A stretch of DNA of 64,000 bases. Origin: Clostridium paraputrificum (lineage in GTDB: Bacteria; Bacillota; Clostridia; Clostridiales; Clostridiaceae). The stretch covers positions 618,501 to 682,500 of the forward strand of contig NZ_UAWH01000014.1 of assembly GCF_900447045.1 (NCBI RefSeq), given 5' to 3'. A program made the translations under genes and the position numbers. Shown piece after piece: positions 9,245 to 17,139 of this stretch (within the stretch, counting starts at the first letter, position 1; each line of letters starts with the position of its first letter). Below the pieces are notes generated by a model, which made no database searches, was not told where the DNA came from, and saw only the letters and a program-made list of their open reading frames with translations.

Positions 9245-9280
9245 AAAAAAAACAGAAACTGTTAATTAGTTCCTGTTTTA
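9245..9280 (-). terminator. Rho-independent terminator overlapping the DUF5412 gene end
   Basis: On the minus strand ACAGGAACT pairs with AGTTTCTGT and is followed by a run of T. The 5' arm encodes the last residues and the stop codon lies in the loop, so the terminator is partly coding. Confidence 0.8.
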
Positions 9281-9693
9281 TCAATGGTCCAATCATATTT
9301 TCCGTCAGGTAAGTCGATTATATGAGAGTTTATAGAAACTGTATCATTATCAATCCATTCTATATTAGCATCTCTAATATGATAATCACTATATATAGTT
9401 TTAGATTTTTTATTATCTACAAATAAAATACACTTTACACTAAAATCTGTTGTAGCTCCATTATCAACTAAATAGGCCTCAACTTTATATTTATTATCAG
9501 GGGAAAAGGATTCTGATAATAACTCTTCATTTTGAGGAAACATTTTAGAGGTAGTTGATATTAATTCATATAATGCAAATATGATAAGTGATATTAATAT
9601 ACATAAAGATACTAGTGTACCAATAAGAATTTTTTTCTTGGATTTTTTTACTTCTTGATCTGTTAAAAAGTCTTCGTTAAAGTAGTCATTCAT
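9262..9693 (-). CDS. DUF5412-like membrane-anchored protein
   Basis: A 143-residue protein with an acidic cytoplasmic N-terminus, a basic KKSKKK patch, one transmembrane helix (about residues 22-45) and an extracellular domain. The domain has SFSPDNKYKVEAYLVDNGATTDFSV and ANIEWIDNDTVSIN, which I recognise as the DUF5412 pattern (SPdgky, a Gly-Ala-Thr-Thr stretch, then IeW and dtV). GAGGTG lies before the ATG. It is monocistronic with its own terminator. The molecular role of the family is unknown. Confidence 0.7.
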   Translation of the reverse strand: MNDYFNEDFLTDQEVKKSKKKILIGTLVSLCILISLIIFALYELISTTSKMFPQNEELLSESFSPDNKYKVEAYLVDNGATTDFSVKCILFVDNKKSKTIYSDYHIRDANIEWIDNDTVSINSHIIDLPDGKYDWTIDKTGTN

Positions 9694-9743
9694 ATATATT
9701 CACCTCAATAAGAATATAACATATGTTTACATAAATTGGAATA

Positions 9744-9769
9744 GAAAAAGACTACTTCAAAGTAGCCTT
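9744..9769 (-). terminator. Rho-independent terminator of the metal ABC transporter operon
   Basis: On the minus strand GGCTACTT pairs with AAGTAGTC (one G-U pair) and is followed by TTTTTC. Confidence 0.85.
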
Positions 9770-9774
9770 ATTTT

Positions 9775-10566
9775 TTAATTATCATTTCTTTTTAGTATTA
9801 AGGTAATTACTAAAACTATTACTGATGTTAATGCAATAGTACCTCCAGGTGCACTATCAAAATGATAGGATAAAAATAATCCAAGTAGAATATCAATTAA
9901 TCCAAATAATACTGATAGAGTTAAAGTTTTATTAAAATTCTTTTTTAGCTGCATAGATGTAGCAACTGGCACAACAATAATTGATGAAATAACTAATATC
10001 CCCATTATTCTTATGGAAAGAGAAATTGTTGCACCTACTAGAATAGTAAATAAGTAATTAATAAACTTAACGTTAATACCAGCAGTTTTTGCACCTTCTT
10101 CATCAAAGGTAATGTAAATAAGTTTATTATAAATCACTCTAAGTATTAATAGACAAATAATACCGGCTGTAGCTATAATAAGTAAATCACTTTTTGAAAC
10201 AGTTAGTATACTACCAAATAAATATGAATTAACATTAGCATTTGCTTTTCCTGTGCTAATTAAAATTATTGCTATACCTAAACTTAAGGTTAAGACTATT
10301 GACATAACTAGTTCAGCATATTTTTTATAATATCCTCTTAGGAATTCAATTATAACTGCACAAATAGTAGTGAATAAAAATGCTGATATAATTGGATTTA
10401 CGCCAAAAACTAGCCCAATAGCAACTCCAGCAAAGGATGAATGTGATAGGGTGTCACCTATCATTGAATTACGTCTAAGTACTATAAATAAACCTATGAT
10501 TGGACATAAAACTGAAACAACTACTCCCGCCATAAAGGCATTTCTCATGAAATCAAATTCAAACAT
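9775..10566 (-). CDS. Metal (zinc/manganese-type) ABC transporter permease
   Basis: A 263-residue ABC-3 family permease with about eight transmembrane helices, the membrane channel of a ZnuB/AdcB/MntB-type uptake system. Typical marks are RRNSMIGDTLSHSSFAGVAIG in the first third (the ATPase-coupling region) and DEEGAKTAGINVKFINYLF in the cytoplasmic loop. It starts 2 bp after the ATPase gene ends and shares its promoter. No substrate-binding lipoprotein (ZnuA/AdcA type) is encoded here, so the binding subunit must be elsewhere or the system is partial. Substrate (Zn, Mn or Fe) is inferred by family only. Confidence 0.88.
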   Translation of the reverse strand: MFEFDFMRNAFMAGVVVSVLCPIIGLFIVLRRNSMIGDTLSHSSFAGVAIGLVFGVNPIISAFLFTTICAVIIEFLRGYYKKYAELVMSIVLTLSLGIAIILISTGKANANVNSYLFGSILTVSKSDLLIIATAGIICLLILRVIYNKLIYITFDEEGAKTAGINVKFINYLFTILVGATISLSIRIMGILVISSIIVVPVATSMQLKKNFNKTLTLSVLFGLIDILLGLFLSYHFDSAPGGTIALTSVIVLVITLILKRNDN

Positions 10567-10568
10567 AA

Positions 10569-11243
10569 TTAAGCCCCCGGAAGTGTATAGTTTTCCCTAA
10601 AATCTTTATTAGATTGAAGGGTTAACTTTCCATTGTTTATTGTTAATATATGTGTAGAATATTTTAAAGCTATGTCCATATTATGTTCAATTGAAATTAT
10701 AGTTTTCCCTTGTTCTTTATTTATTTTACTTAAAAGAGAGTAGATTTCTTGTTGATTTTTAACATCAACACCTGTAGAAGGCTCATCTAAGATTATTAAA
10801 TCTGGATTACCTATAAGAGCTCTTGCTATAAAAACTCTTTGCTGTTGTCCACCTGATAGGTTACCAATTAAGTTTTCCTTAAACTTTAGCATATTAACCT
10901 TTTCTAAAACATCAATAGAAGATGATTTAGGATCTAGTTTTAATGATTTTGCGTGTATTTTTAATATTTCATAAATTGAAATGGGAAATTGTGAATTAAA
11001 TCCATCTAATCTTTGAGGTACATATGCAATATTATCTGTATCTACAGTTATTGACCCAGATATAGGGGTTAGTAGTCCTAGTATTAGTTTTATTAGTGTA
11101 GTTTTGCAGCTCCCGTTTTCTCCTACTATAGAAAGATATACACCTTTAGGAATATCTAGGTTTACATTCTTTAATAACGGAGGAGTATTCTTGTTGTAAG
11201 CAAAACTCAAATTATTAATTTTTATCAAGTTATCAGCTCCCAT
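10569..11243 (-). CDS. Metal ABC transporter ATP-binding protein (AdcC/ZnuC-like)
   Basis: A 224-residue ABC ATPase. The start is set at the ATG at 11243 (AAAGGA just upstream) rather than the TTG at 11261. It shows Walker A as GENGSCKTT, a Q-loop near VPQRLDG, the signature LSGGQQQR, Walker B LIILDEPSTG and the switch His in IISIEHN. Walker A has Cys where most ABC proteins have Gly (GxxGxGK); AdcC-type zinc transporters also depart at this position (GENGAAKT as I recall it), so this is probably a family trait and supports a zinc system. It is the first gene of a two-gene operon with the permease. Confidence 0.88.
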   Translation of the reverse strand: MGADNLIKINNLSFAYNKNTPPLLKNVNLDIPKGVYLSIVGENGSCKTTLIKLILGLLTPISGSITVDTDNIAYVPQRLDGFNSQFPISIYEILKIHAKSLKLDPKSSSIDVLEKVNMLKFKENLIGNLSGGQQQRVFIARALIGNPDLIILDEPSTGVDVKNQQEIYSLLSKINKEQGKTIISIEHNMDIALKYSTHILTINNGKLTLQSNKDFRENYTLPGA

Positions 11244-11265
11244 AATATCCTTTCTTAACAAAATA

Positions 11266-11304
11266 ATAGACCAATATGCTATATATTATGCATTATTGGT
11301 CTAT
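11266..11304 (-). promoter_or_regulatory. Long inverted repeat in the leader of the metal transporter operon
   Basis: ATAGACCAATATGC and GCATTATTGGTCTAT form an inverted repeat with one extra base and a ~10-base centre. It lies between the predicted promoter and the ATPase start. It could be a leader hairpin, a weak terminator (TTATTTTGTT follows on the minus strand) or an operator for a Fur/Zur-type regulator. Confidence 0.55.
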
Positions 11305-11334
11305 AAATACGCATAAATTGGATTAACTAACCCT

Positions 11335-11364
11335 ATTATACACCTATTTGCGAACTATTTGCAA
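11335..11364 (-). promoter_or_regulatory. Sigma-A type promoter for the metal ABC transporter
   Basis: Minus strand TTGCAA (-35) and TATAAT (-10) with an 18-base spacer, placed directly after the stop codon of the preceding gene. Confidence 0.6.
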
Positions 11365-11367
11365 ATA

Positions 11368-11763
11368 CTAACTAAGAGTATTTAATGGGGTTGTGCTCTC
11401 TAAATCCCAAGAATCTAGAGAGTCCTTCCTAAACATACCTTCAACAGCACTTTTTTCATGTGGTTCTTCTTTTGAAAGACCATAAGCTTTGACTATTGCT
11501 GTAGTATCATCAGAGAAAACCAAAGTCATATTTTGTACTCTCAGCAGTCCGTCATCTGCTTTCTTTGAAGTAAGATAGTGTTCAACGGCATATCCAAGGT
11601 CTTTACATTTATTTTTTATGTAAAGTTTATAACCTATAAAGAATCCAACTCCAATAACTAATACACCACATATTAATAAGGATATTCTTCTTTTTCTTCT
11701 TTGTTTTTTTAATCTAGCTACTCTTGATATATTATTTTTTCTTGCTTTTTGTTGTCTTTCCAT
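11368..11763 (-). CDS. Small single-pass membrane protein, unknown function
   Basis: A 131-residue protein with a strongly basic N-terminus (RVARLKKQRRKRR), one transmembrane helix (about residues 28-48) and an extracytoplasmic domain of ~80 residues with no motif I recognise. AGGAGGG precedes the ATG. The basic head and Nin-Cout layout are clear; a signal-anchor is likelier than a cleaved signal peptide. It lies upstream of the metal ABC transporter, but that operon has its own promoter, so a functional link is weak. Confidence 0.65.
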   Translation of the reverse strand: MERQQKARKNNISRVARLKKQRRKRRISLLICGVLVIGVGFFIGYKLYIKNKCKDLGYAVEHYLTSKKADDGLLRVQNMTLVFSDDTTAIVKAYGLSKEEPHEKSAVEGMFRKDSLDSWDLESTTPLNTLS

Positions 11764-11905
11764 AAATAACCCTCCTAATTGTTGGATAAGAAGATATTAC
11801 CATATTTTTACAAATGATGAAATAAGAAATTTTTTTCAATATTTAACAATTATTTTGAGTATCTTTTAAAAAAGTTGGATTTTTATCATATTTTTATTGG
11901 TACTA

Positions 11906-11935
11906 TTGCCTAATTTGACTAATAAACTCTATAAT
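11906..11935 (+). promoter_or_regulatory. Sigma-A type promoter
   Basis: TTGCCT (-35) and TATAAT (-10), 18-base spacer, ~46 bp before the start of the next gene. Confidence 0.6.
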
Positions 11936-11981
11936 AAAGGAAGATAATATAATGTAAGCAAAATTGAAAGGAAGAAATTAT

Positions 11982-12380
11982 ATGGATTTTTCAAGTTTAG
12001 TTTTAATGGAGAAAGACAAGGAAACAGGATTTATAACTAAAGAGCTTGGAAGCTTTGAAGTTAATGAAGGTGCTTTATATGTTAAAAAGCTATTTGTTCT
12101 AGATAATGAGGTAAATTTATATTTTGATACAAATAAAGATGTTGAGGAATGGGAATACTCAGCAATATATGATCTTTTTAATATAAAAAGATTTGAAGAA
12201 GAAGGTTTTAGAATAGAAGAGGAATTAGATGAATATAATCCAACGTTTATTCTTAAGTTCCCTTATAAGGAAGAACATTTAGAAATGAAGGATGTATTAG
12301 ATAAAGTTGTAGAATTAATCAATGAAGAAATGGAAAAAGTATTTTTAGCCATAGAAGGCAAGGAAGAAGAATACATATAA
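11982..12380 (+). CDS. Conserved hypothetical protein (DUF6762-like)
   Basis: A 132-residue acidic cytoplasmic protein beginning MDFSSLVLMEKDKETG. The start at 11982 follows AAAGGAAG, so a TTG 18 bases earlier is not needed. The sequence alternates short beta strands and helices and ends in a Glu-rich helix; there are no membrane segments or catalytic motifs. I recall similar small clostridial proteins grouped as DUF6762, but cannot verify it. It is followed 45 bp later by pepF and could be co-transcribed with it. Confidence 0.65.
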   Translation: MDFSSLVLMEKDKETGFITKELGSFEVNEGALYVKKLFVLDNEVNLYFDTNKDVEEWEYSAIYDLFNIKRFEEEGFRIEEELDEYNPTFILKFPYKEEHLEMKDVLDKVVELINEEMEKVFLAIEGKEEEYI

Positions 12381-12390
12381 AAGGTAATAT

Positions 12391-12425
12391 ATGAAGGGAG
12401 GGAGCCTTTAATTTAAGGCGAAAAT
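12391..12425 (+). promoter_or_regulatory. Unusual translation-initiation region of pepF (SD, hairpin, start)
   Basis: The only strong Shine-Dalgarno sequence, AAGGGAGGGA (12394-12403), is 22 bases from the pepF ATG. Between them GCCTT and AAGGC (12404-12408, 12415-12419) can form a hairpin; folding it leaves 6 bases between SD and ATG. A six-codon frame MKGGSL (12391-12411), with AAAGGT upstream, overlaps the SD. Confidence 0.5.
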
Positions 12426-14222
12426 ATGGAAGATAATAAAGTTGTAAAGAAAAGAGAAGAGATAAACTTAGAAGATAAGTGGAAATTAGAAAAAATTTAT
12501 GCAAATGAGGATGCTTGGGAAAAGGATTTTAATATCTTAAAGAAGGAAAGTCCAAAGCTAAGAGAGTTTGCTGGAAAATTAAATGATAAAGAAGAAATTC
12601 TTAAATATCTAGAGCTAAATGAAAAAGTATCAAGACTTGGAGAAACATTATATGTTTATGCCCATATGAAATCAGATGAAGATACTTCAAACCAAAAGTA
12701 TCAATCATATATGAATAAAATTGATGCTTTTATGGCTGAGTTTGCAAGTTATGGAGCTTTCTTTGTGCCAGAGATACTTGCATTACCAGATGAATTTATT
12801 AAAGATCTTATAAAGAATGATGAAAGATTCAAGATTTATGAGTTTATGTTAATGGATATTTTAAAGGAAAAGCCACATATATTAACTAAGGAAATGGAAG
12901 AATTACTTGCATTAGCATCTGATTGTTTAGATGCACCATCAAGCATACATAATATGCTTACTAATGCAGATATGACTTTTGGAAACATAAAGGATGAAGA
13001 TGGAGATGAAGTAGAGCTTACAGAAGGAAATTACTCAAGTTTTATAAAGAGTAAGGATAGAAGTGTTAGAGAAGCTGCATTTAAAAGATTGTTTGGTGAA
13101 TATAAGAAGTTTGATAACACGTTAGCTACTACATTAACTTCATCAGTTAAGAGTTTTAACTTTAGTGCAAGGGTAAGAAAGTATGAATCACCAATTGAAG
13201 CATCACTTTCTCCTAATGATATTCCAGTGTCAGTTTATGAGAATGCAATTAAGACTATTAATGATAATTTAAGTTCTCTTCATAGATATGTAAAGATAAA
13301 GAAAAAACTTTTAGGTTTAGAACAAATGCATATGTATGATTTATATGTACCAATAATTGAAGTAGAGAAAGAGAAGATATCATTTGATGAAGGTGTTAAG
13401 CTTGCTAATGAAGGTCTTAAACCACTTGGAGAAGAATATTTAAATCTATTTAATGAAGGTATTAATAGTGGTTGGATTGATAAATATGAAAATAAGGGTA
13501 AAAGAGGTGGAGCTTATTCTTGGGGTGGATATGACACCATGCCATATGTACTACTAAATTACCATAACGAATTAAATGATGTTTCAACTCTTGTACATGA
13601 AATGGGACACTCATTACATTCATATTATTCAAGAAAAACTCAACCATATTACTATGCCGGGTATACTTTATTCTGTGCAGAAGTTGCATCAACAACAAAT
13701 GAAGCACTTCTAATTCATTATTTAATTGAAAAAGAACAAGACAAGAAAAAGAAGCTTTATTTAATAAACCAAGAATTAGAACAAATTAGAACTACTGTAT
13801 TTAGACAATTAATGTTTGCAGAATTTGAACTATATACACATAATGCATTAAATGCAGGGGAAGCTTTAACAGCTGCAGATTATTCAGCAAAATGGCATGA
13901 GTTAAATGCTAATTACTTTGGACCAGATATGGTAGTTGATGAAGATATAGATATGGAATGGGCAAGAATACCTCATTTCTATTCAGACTTCTATGTATAT
14001 CAATATGCTACTGGATATGCAGCAGCATCAGCATTTGCAAATGCTATTTTAGAAGGCAAAGAAAATGCAGTAGAAAAATATAAAGGATTTTTAAAAGCTG
14101 GTGGAAGCAAGTATCCAATAGATATTTTAAAGGATGCAGGAGTTGATATGACAACATCAGAGCCCCTTGAAGCTACAATTCATAGATTTAATGAATTGTT
14201 AGATATGTTAGAGGAGTTTTAA
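12426..14222 (+). CDS. pepF: Oligoendopeptidase F
   Basis: A 598-residue M3B-family zinc metallopeptidase that cuts short peptides in the cytoplasm. The zinc site is HEMGH (H391-E392-H395) within LVHEMGHSLHSYYS, with the third ligand in the downstream EVASTTNEALL helix. N-terminal NLEDKWKLEKIYANEDAWEKDF matches the oligoendopeptidase F N-domain, and the length is standard. The start is the ATG at 12426; ribosome-site spacing is unusual (see the separate entry). It ends at a clear terminator. It probably recycles peptides taken up or released by proteases. Confidence 0.93.
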   Translation: MEDNKVVKKREEINLEDKWKLEKIYANEDAWEKDFNILKKESPKLREFAGKLNDKEEILKYLELNEKVSRLGETLYVYAHMKSDEDTSNQKYQSYMNKIDAFMAEFASYGAFFVPEILALPDEFIKDLIKNDERFKIYEFMLMDILKEKPHILTKEMEELLALASDCLDAPSSIHNMLTNADMTFGNIKDEDGDEVELTEGNYSSFIKSKDRSVREAAFKRLFGEYKKFDNTLATTLTSSVKSFNFSARVRKYESPIEASLSPNDIPVSVYENAIKTINDNLSSLHRYVKIKKKLLGLEQMHMYDLYVPIIEVEKEKISFDEGVKLANEGLKPLGEEYLNLFNEGINSGWIDKYENKGKRGGAYSWGGYDTMPYVLLNYHNELNDVSTLVHEMGHSLHSYYSRKTQPYYYAGYTLFCAEVASTTNEALLIHYLIEKEQDKKKKLYLINQELEQIRTTVFRQLMFAEFELYTHNALNAGEALTAADYSAKWHELNANYFGPDMVVDEDIDMEWARIPHFYSDFYVYQYATGYAAASAFANAILEGKENAVEKYKGFLKAGGSKYPIDILKDAGVDMTTSEPLEATIHRFNELLDMLEEF

Positions 14223-14242
14223 TTAGAAAATTTTAATGATAT

Positions 14243-14272
14243 AAAAAGGGGCTCTTATAGAGTTCCTTTTTT
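14243..14272 (+). terminator. Rho-independent terminator after pepF
   Basis: AAAAAGGGGCTCT pairs with AGAGTTCCTTTTTT (two G-U pairs) around a TAT loop. Confidence 0.85.
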
Positions 14273-14322
14273 ATTATTATTTGTTATTAAGATATATTCA
14301 CAATATTAGGAAGGATGATTTT

Positions 14323-15459
14323 ATGAATATTTGTATTGTTGGATCGGGAAATATAGGTACATATTTAGCTACTTATATATCAATGAAAGAAGGAAATAAG
14401 GTATGGCTTCATACATCTAAGCCAGAAGTTTTTAAGGAAGAAATAACTTTAGTAGAAGAGGAAAAAAATTTAAGACATAATGTTAAGGTACATTCCATAA
14501 CATCAAGTTATGAAGAGGCAGTTAAAAATGCAGATTATGTATTAATAACATATCCATCTTTTATGATAGAAGAAACACTGAAAAAAATAATTCCATATTT
14601 AAAGGAAGGAACTGTAGTTGGAGTTATACCAGGATTTGGAGGTAAGGAATATTTAATAGATGAATTACTAGAGAAAGGTTGTATTTTCTTTGGAAGTCAA
14701 AGAGTACCTTCAATTATTAGATTAGAAAAGTACGGTGAGTGTGTTCTATTAAAGCAAAAAAATGAATTTATGAAGTTAAGAGTTATACCAAGCAAGTATT
14801 CTGAAAAGGTATGTGAGATTATGACAAGCTTTATTGATATTCCATGTTTACCTTTAAATAATTACTTAGCTATAACATTATCACCATCAAATCCAACAAT
14901 GCATCCATCAAGATTATATGAATTATTTAATGATTATGTTGAAGGAGAAAAGGTATATCCAAGAAATCCATATTTTTATGAAGAGTGGGGGACTTTAGCT
15001 TCTCAAACATTATTAGATTTAGATGATGAATTAACAGAAATTTTTAATTCATTAAATTATAATAATGAGTTTTATGAAGAAGATATGGAAAAAATAAAGA
15101 AGAGATATGGAATATCTATAGCTGAAGAATTGTCTAAAAAAATAAATACAGCTCCAGGATTTCAAGGAATAGATTCACCAATGGTAAAGGTAGAAGGAGG
15201 GTTTATTCCAGACAAAAATTCTAGATATTTTGTTGAAGATATTCAGTTTGGCCTTTGCATAATTAAAGCCTTTGCTGAACTGTGTGATGTTAAAACTCCA
15301 ACTGTTGATAAGGTAATTGAATGGGGACAAAAGTTAGTAGGAAAAGAATATTTAGTTAATGGACGTCTTAATGGAAGAGATAAAGGTGAGTTAATGATAC
15401 CACAAGCCAAGGGGATAAAAACTAAAGAAGAGTTAATAAAATACTATAAAAACTTATAA
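14323..15459 (+). CDS. NAD/NADP octopine/nopaline dehydrogenase family protein
   Basis: A 378-residue dehydrogenase of the opine dehydrogenase family. Residues 1-30 form the Rossmann motif (ICIVGSGNIGTYLA), and the C-terminal helical domain has SPSNPTMHPSRLYELF, where the His is the expected catalytic residue. I take the ATG at 14323 because AGGAAGG precedes it. Family members reductively join a keto acid with an amino acid using NAD(P)H; related clostridial enzymes are also annotated as ketopantoate-reductase-like. The substrates cannot be read from sequence, and no staphylopine-type metallophore biosynthesis or export genes are adjacent. Confidence 0.75.
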   Translation: MNICIVGSGNIGTYLATYISMKEGNKVWLHTSKPEVFKEEITLVEEEKNLRHNVKVHSITSSYEEAVKNADYVLITYPSFMIEETLKKIIPYLKEGTVVGVIPGFGGKEYLIDELLEKGCIFFGSQRVPSIIRLEKYGECVLLKQKNEFMKLRVIPSKYSEKVCEIMTSFIDIPCLPLNNYLAITLSPSNPTMHPSRLYELFNDYVEGEKVYPRNPYFYEEWGTLASQTLLDLDDELTEIFNSLNYNNEFYEEDMEKIKKRYGISIAEELSKKINTAPGFQGIDSPMVKVEGGFIPDKNSRYFVEDIQFGLCIIKAFAELCDVKTPTVDKVIEWGQKLVGKEYLVNGRLNGRDKGELMIPQAKGIKTKEELIKYYKNL

Positions 15460-15470
15460 AATAAAAACTA

Positions 15471-15527
15471 ATAACACAGCTTGCAGATTATAAATGTGAG
15501 CTTTGTTATATTAAAACTTTTTTAAGA
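15471..15527 (+). terminator. Probable terminator after the opine dehydrogenase-like gene
   Basis: ATAACACAGCT pairs with AGCTTTGTTAT with one mismatch; a T run follows only after ATTAAAAC, so termination may be weak. Confidence 0.5.
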
Positions 15528-15540
15528 TTCCAAATATGAA

Positions 15541-15569
15541 TTGTAATTTTTAAATTTTGACAATATAAT
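15541..15569 (+). promoter_or_regulatory. Sigma-A type promoter for the DUF368 gene
   Basis: TTGTAA (-35) and TATAAT (-10) with a 17-base spacer, ~58 bp upstream of the GTG start. Confidence 0.6.
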
Positions 15570-15627
15570 TAAAGCTAGTGACAAATTTTAAAATATGTAA
15601 AAATAGTAGTAACGGAGGAATTAAAAG

Positions 15628-16527
15628 GTGTTCATTATTAATTTTATAAGAGGCTTTTGTATGGCACTAGCTGATAGTGTTCCAGGGGTTTCAGGTGGTA
15701 CTATAGCATTTATATTAGGATTTTATGATAAGTTTATTAATTCATTAAATTCTTTAGTTTCAACAAAAAGTAATAAGGAAGAAAAATTAGAGTCATTAAA
15801 GTTCTTAATAAAGATAGGTATCGGATGGGCTGTAGGTATGGTACTAGCAGTGCTATTTATATCATCAGTGTTTACAACACATATTTATAAAATAAGTTCT
15901 TTATTTTTAGGGTTTATAATTTTCTCTCTACCATTAATATTTAGAGAAGAAAAGTCAGAAATAGTAGGTAAGTACAAGAATATAATTTTTGCAGTAATAG
16001 GTATTTTAGTAGTTGCTGCGATAACATATTTTAATCCAGCAACAAGTGGTGGAACTGGTACAAATCTTTCATTAGACAATTTAAATATTGGGTTAATAGC
16101 GTATGTATTTGTAGTTGGAGCTATAGCAATTTGTGCTATGATATTACCTGGTATATCAGGTTCAACACTATTATTAATATTTGGAATATATGCTCCAATT
16201 ATGACAGCTGTAAAAAGTGTTATTAAATTTGATTTTAGCTATTTACCAATAGTTATAGTTTTTGGGCTAGGAGTAATTACAGGTATAGTAAGTATTATAA
16301 GGCTTCTTAGATATTTATTAGCAAACCATAGATCGAAGGTAATATATACAATTATTGGGTTAATGATTGGGTCATTATATGCAGTTGTTATGGGACCAAC
16401 TACCTTAGAAATTCCTGAAGCTCCAATGGGATTTGGGGAGTTTAGTATTTTATTCTTTTTATTAGGAGGAGCACTAATACTTGGTTTAGAAAAGTTAAAG
16501 AAAGTTTTAGATAAGGGTCAAGAATAA
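15628..16527 (+). CDS. DUF368 family protein, undecaprenyl-phosphate translocase (PopT type)
   Basis: A 299-residue membrane protein with about eight or nine helices in two repeated halves. Each half has the DUF368 signature: MALADSVPGVSGGTIAFILG at residues 12-31 and MILPGISGSTLLLIFG in the middle. DUF368 proteins (PopT) have been shown to recycle the lipid carrier undecaprenyl phosphate across the membrane for wall synthesis; assignment here rests on family membership. A GTG start with GGAGG 9 bases upstream is used. It has its own promoter and terminator. Confidence 0.85.
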   Translation: MFIINFIRGFCMALADSVPGVSGGTIAFILGFYDKFINSLNSLVSTKSNKEEKLESLKFLIKIGIGWAVGMVLAVLFISSVFTTHIYKISSLFLGFIIFSLPLIFREEKSEIVGKYKNIIFAVIGILVVAAITYFNPATSGGTGTNLSLDNLNIGLIAYVFVVGAIAICAMILPGISGSTLLLIFGIYAPIMTAVKSVIKFDFSYLPIVIVFGLGVITGIVSIIRLLRYLLANHRSKVIYTIIGLMIGSLYAVVMGPTTLEIPEAPMGFGEFSILFFLLGGALILGLEKLKKVLDKGQE

Positions 16528-16574
16528 TAAAGGGGTGTTACAAAATTATTGATAATCTTGTAGCACCTCTTTAG
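16528..16574 (+). terminator. Rho-independent terminator after the DUF368 gene
   Basis: AAAGGGGTGTTACAA pairs with TTGTAGCACCTCTTT (G-U tolerant), with a short AT-rich palindromic loop. Confidence 0.75.
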
Positions 16575-16599
16575 TTTAATAATAAGGCAGGAGAAGTAG

Positions 16600-16941
16600 A
16601 TGAACATAGCAGAAATATATAATGAATATAATAATTTAAATAATATGTTAGTTATTTATGTAGAAGATTTAGCTAAAAAAGAGTTTGAAAGTGAAGATGA
16701 AGAAACAGTAATTAATATGTTCTCATCTTTTAAGAGTAATTTAGAGTATCTGTTTGATAAATGCAATGCTATAGAAGCTGATGATGATAATATAAAAGAT
16801 TTGAAATATTTTTTATTTGATGCACTTTTATTTACAAGAGATGTAATAGCATTTTACAAAGTTAAAGAATTTACAAGAATAAAGATGAGAATAACTAATT
16901 ATGTAGCTAAAAAAAGAAGAGCAGAAATGTTTCAAAGATAG
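16600..16941 (+). CDS. Small helical hypothetical protein
   Basis: A 113-residue protein predicted to be almost entirely helical: an acidic first half (EDLAKKEFESEDEETV) and a basic C-terminus (YVAKKRRAEMFQR). There are no membrane segments or Cys motifs. GGAG lies before the ATG and a strong terminator follows. I do not recognise the family. A copy of the ~93 bp intergenic repeat lies immediately after its terminator. Confidence 0.6.
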   Translation: MNIAEIYNEYNNLNNMLVIYVEDLAKKEFESEDEETVINMFSSFKSNLEYLFDKCNAIEADDDNIKDLKYFLFDALLFTRDVIAFYKVKEFTRIKMRITNYVAKKRRAEMFQR

Positions 16942-16963
16942 AACGTAATATATAATAAATTAT

Positions 16964-16993
16964 GAGAAACTGTTAAGGCAGTTTCTTTTTTTC
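16964..16993 (+). terminator. Rho-independent terminator
   Basis: GAAACTG / CAGTTTC stem with a TTAAGG loop, followed by TTTTTTTC. Confidence 0.9.
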
Positions 16994-16994
16994 A

Positions 16995-17086
16995 TTACCT
17001 TTAGTATGAGTGGGGGGATGTTTGTTTTGATGTGACTTAGATCGCAGTGACGGAACAAGCAAAATAAATATCTACCCAACTTCTTT
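16995..17086 (+). repeat. Intergenic ~93 bp repeat, copy A
   Basis: Begins TTACCTTTA, contains TTTGTTTTGATGTGACTTAG, TGACGGAACAAGC and AAAATAAATATC. The arm ending GATGTTTGTTTT can pair with AAAATAAATATCTACCC through A-T, G-C and G-U pairs with a single mismatch, leaving a ~32-base apical region. It starts right after a terminator and ends 53 bp before the next gene. Confidence 0.8.
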
Positions 17087-17139
17087 CATATAATCAATTA
17101 ATGGTAAAATAATAATGAGAATTTATATAGGAGGATACT

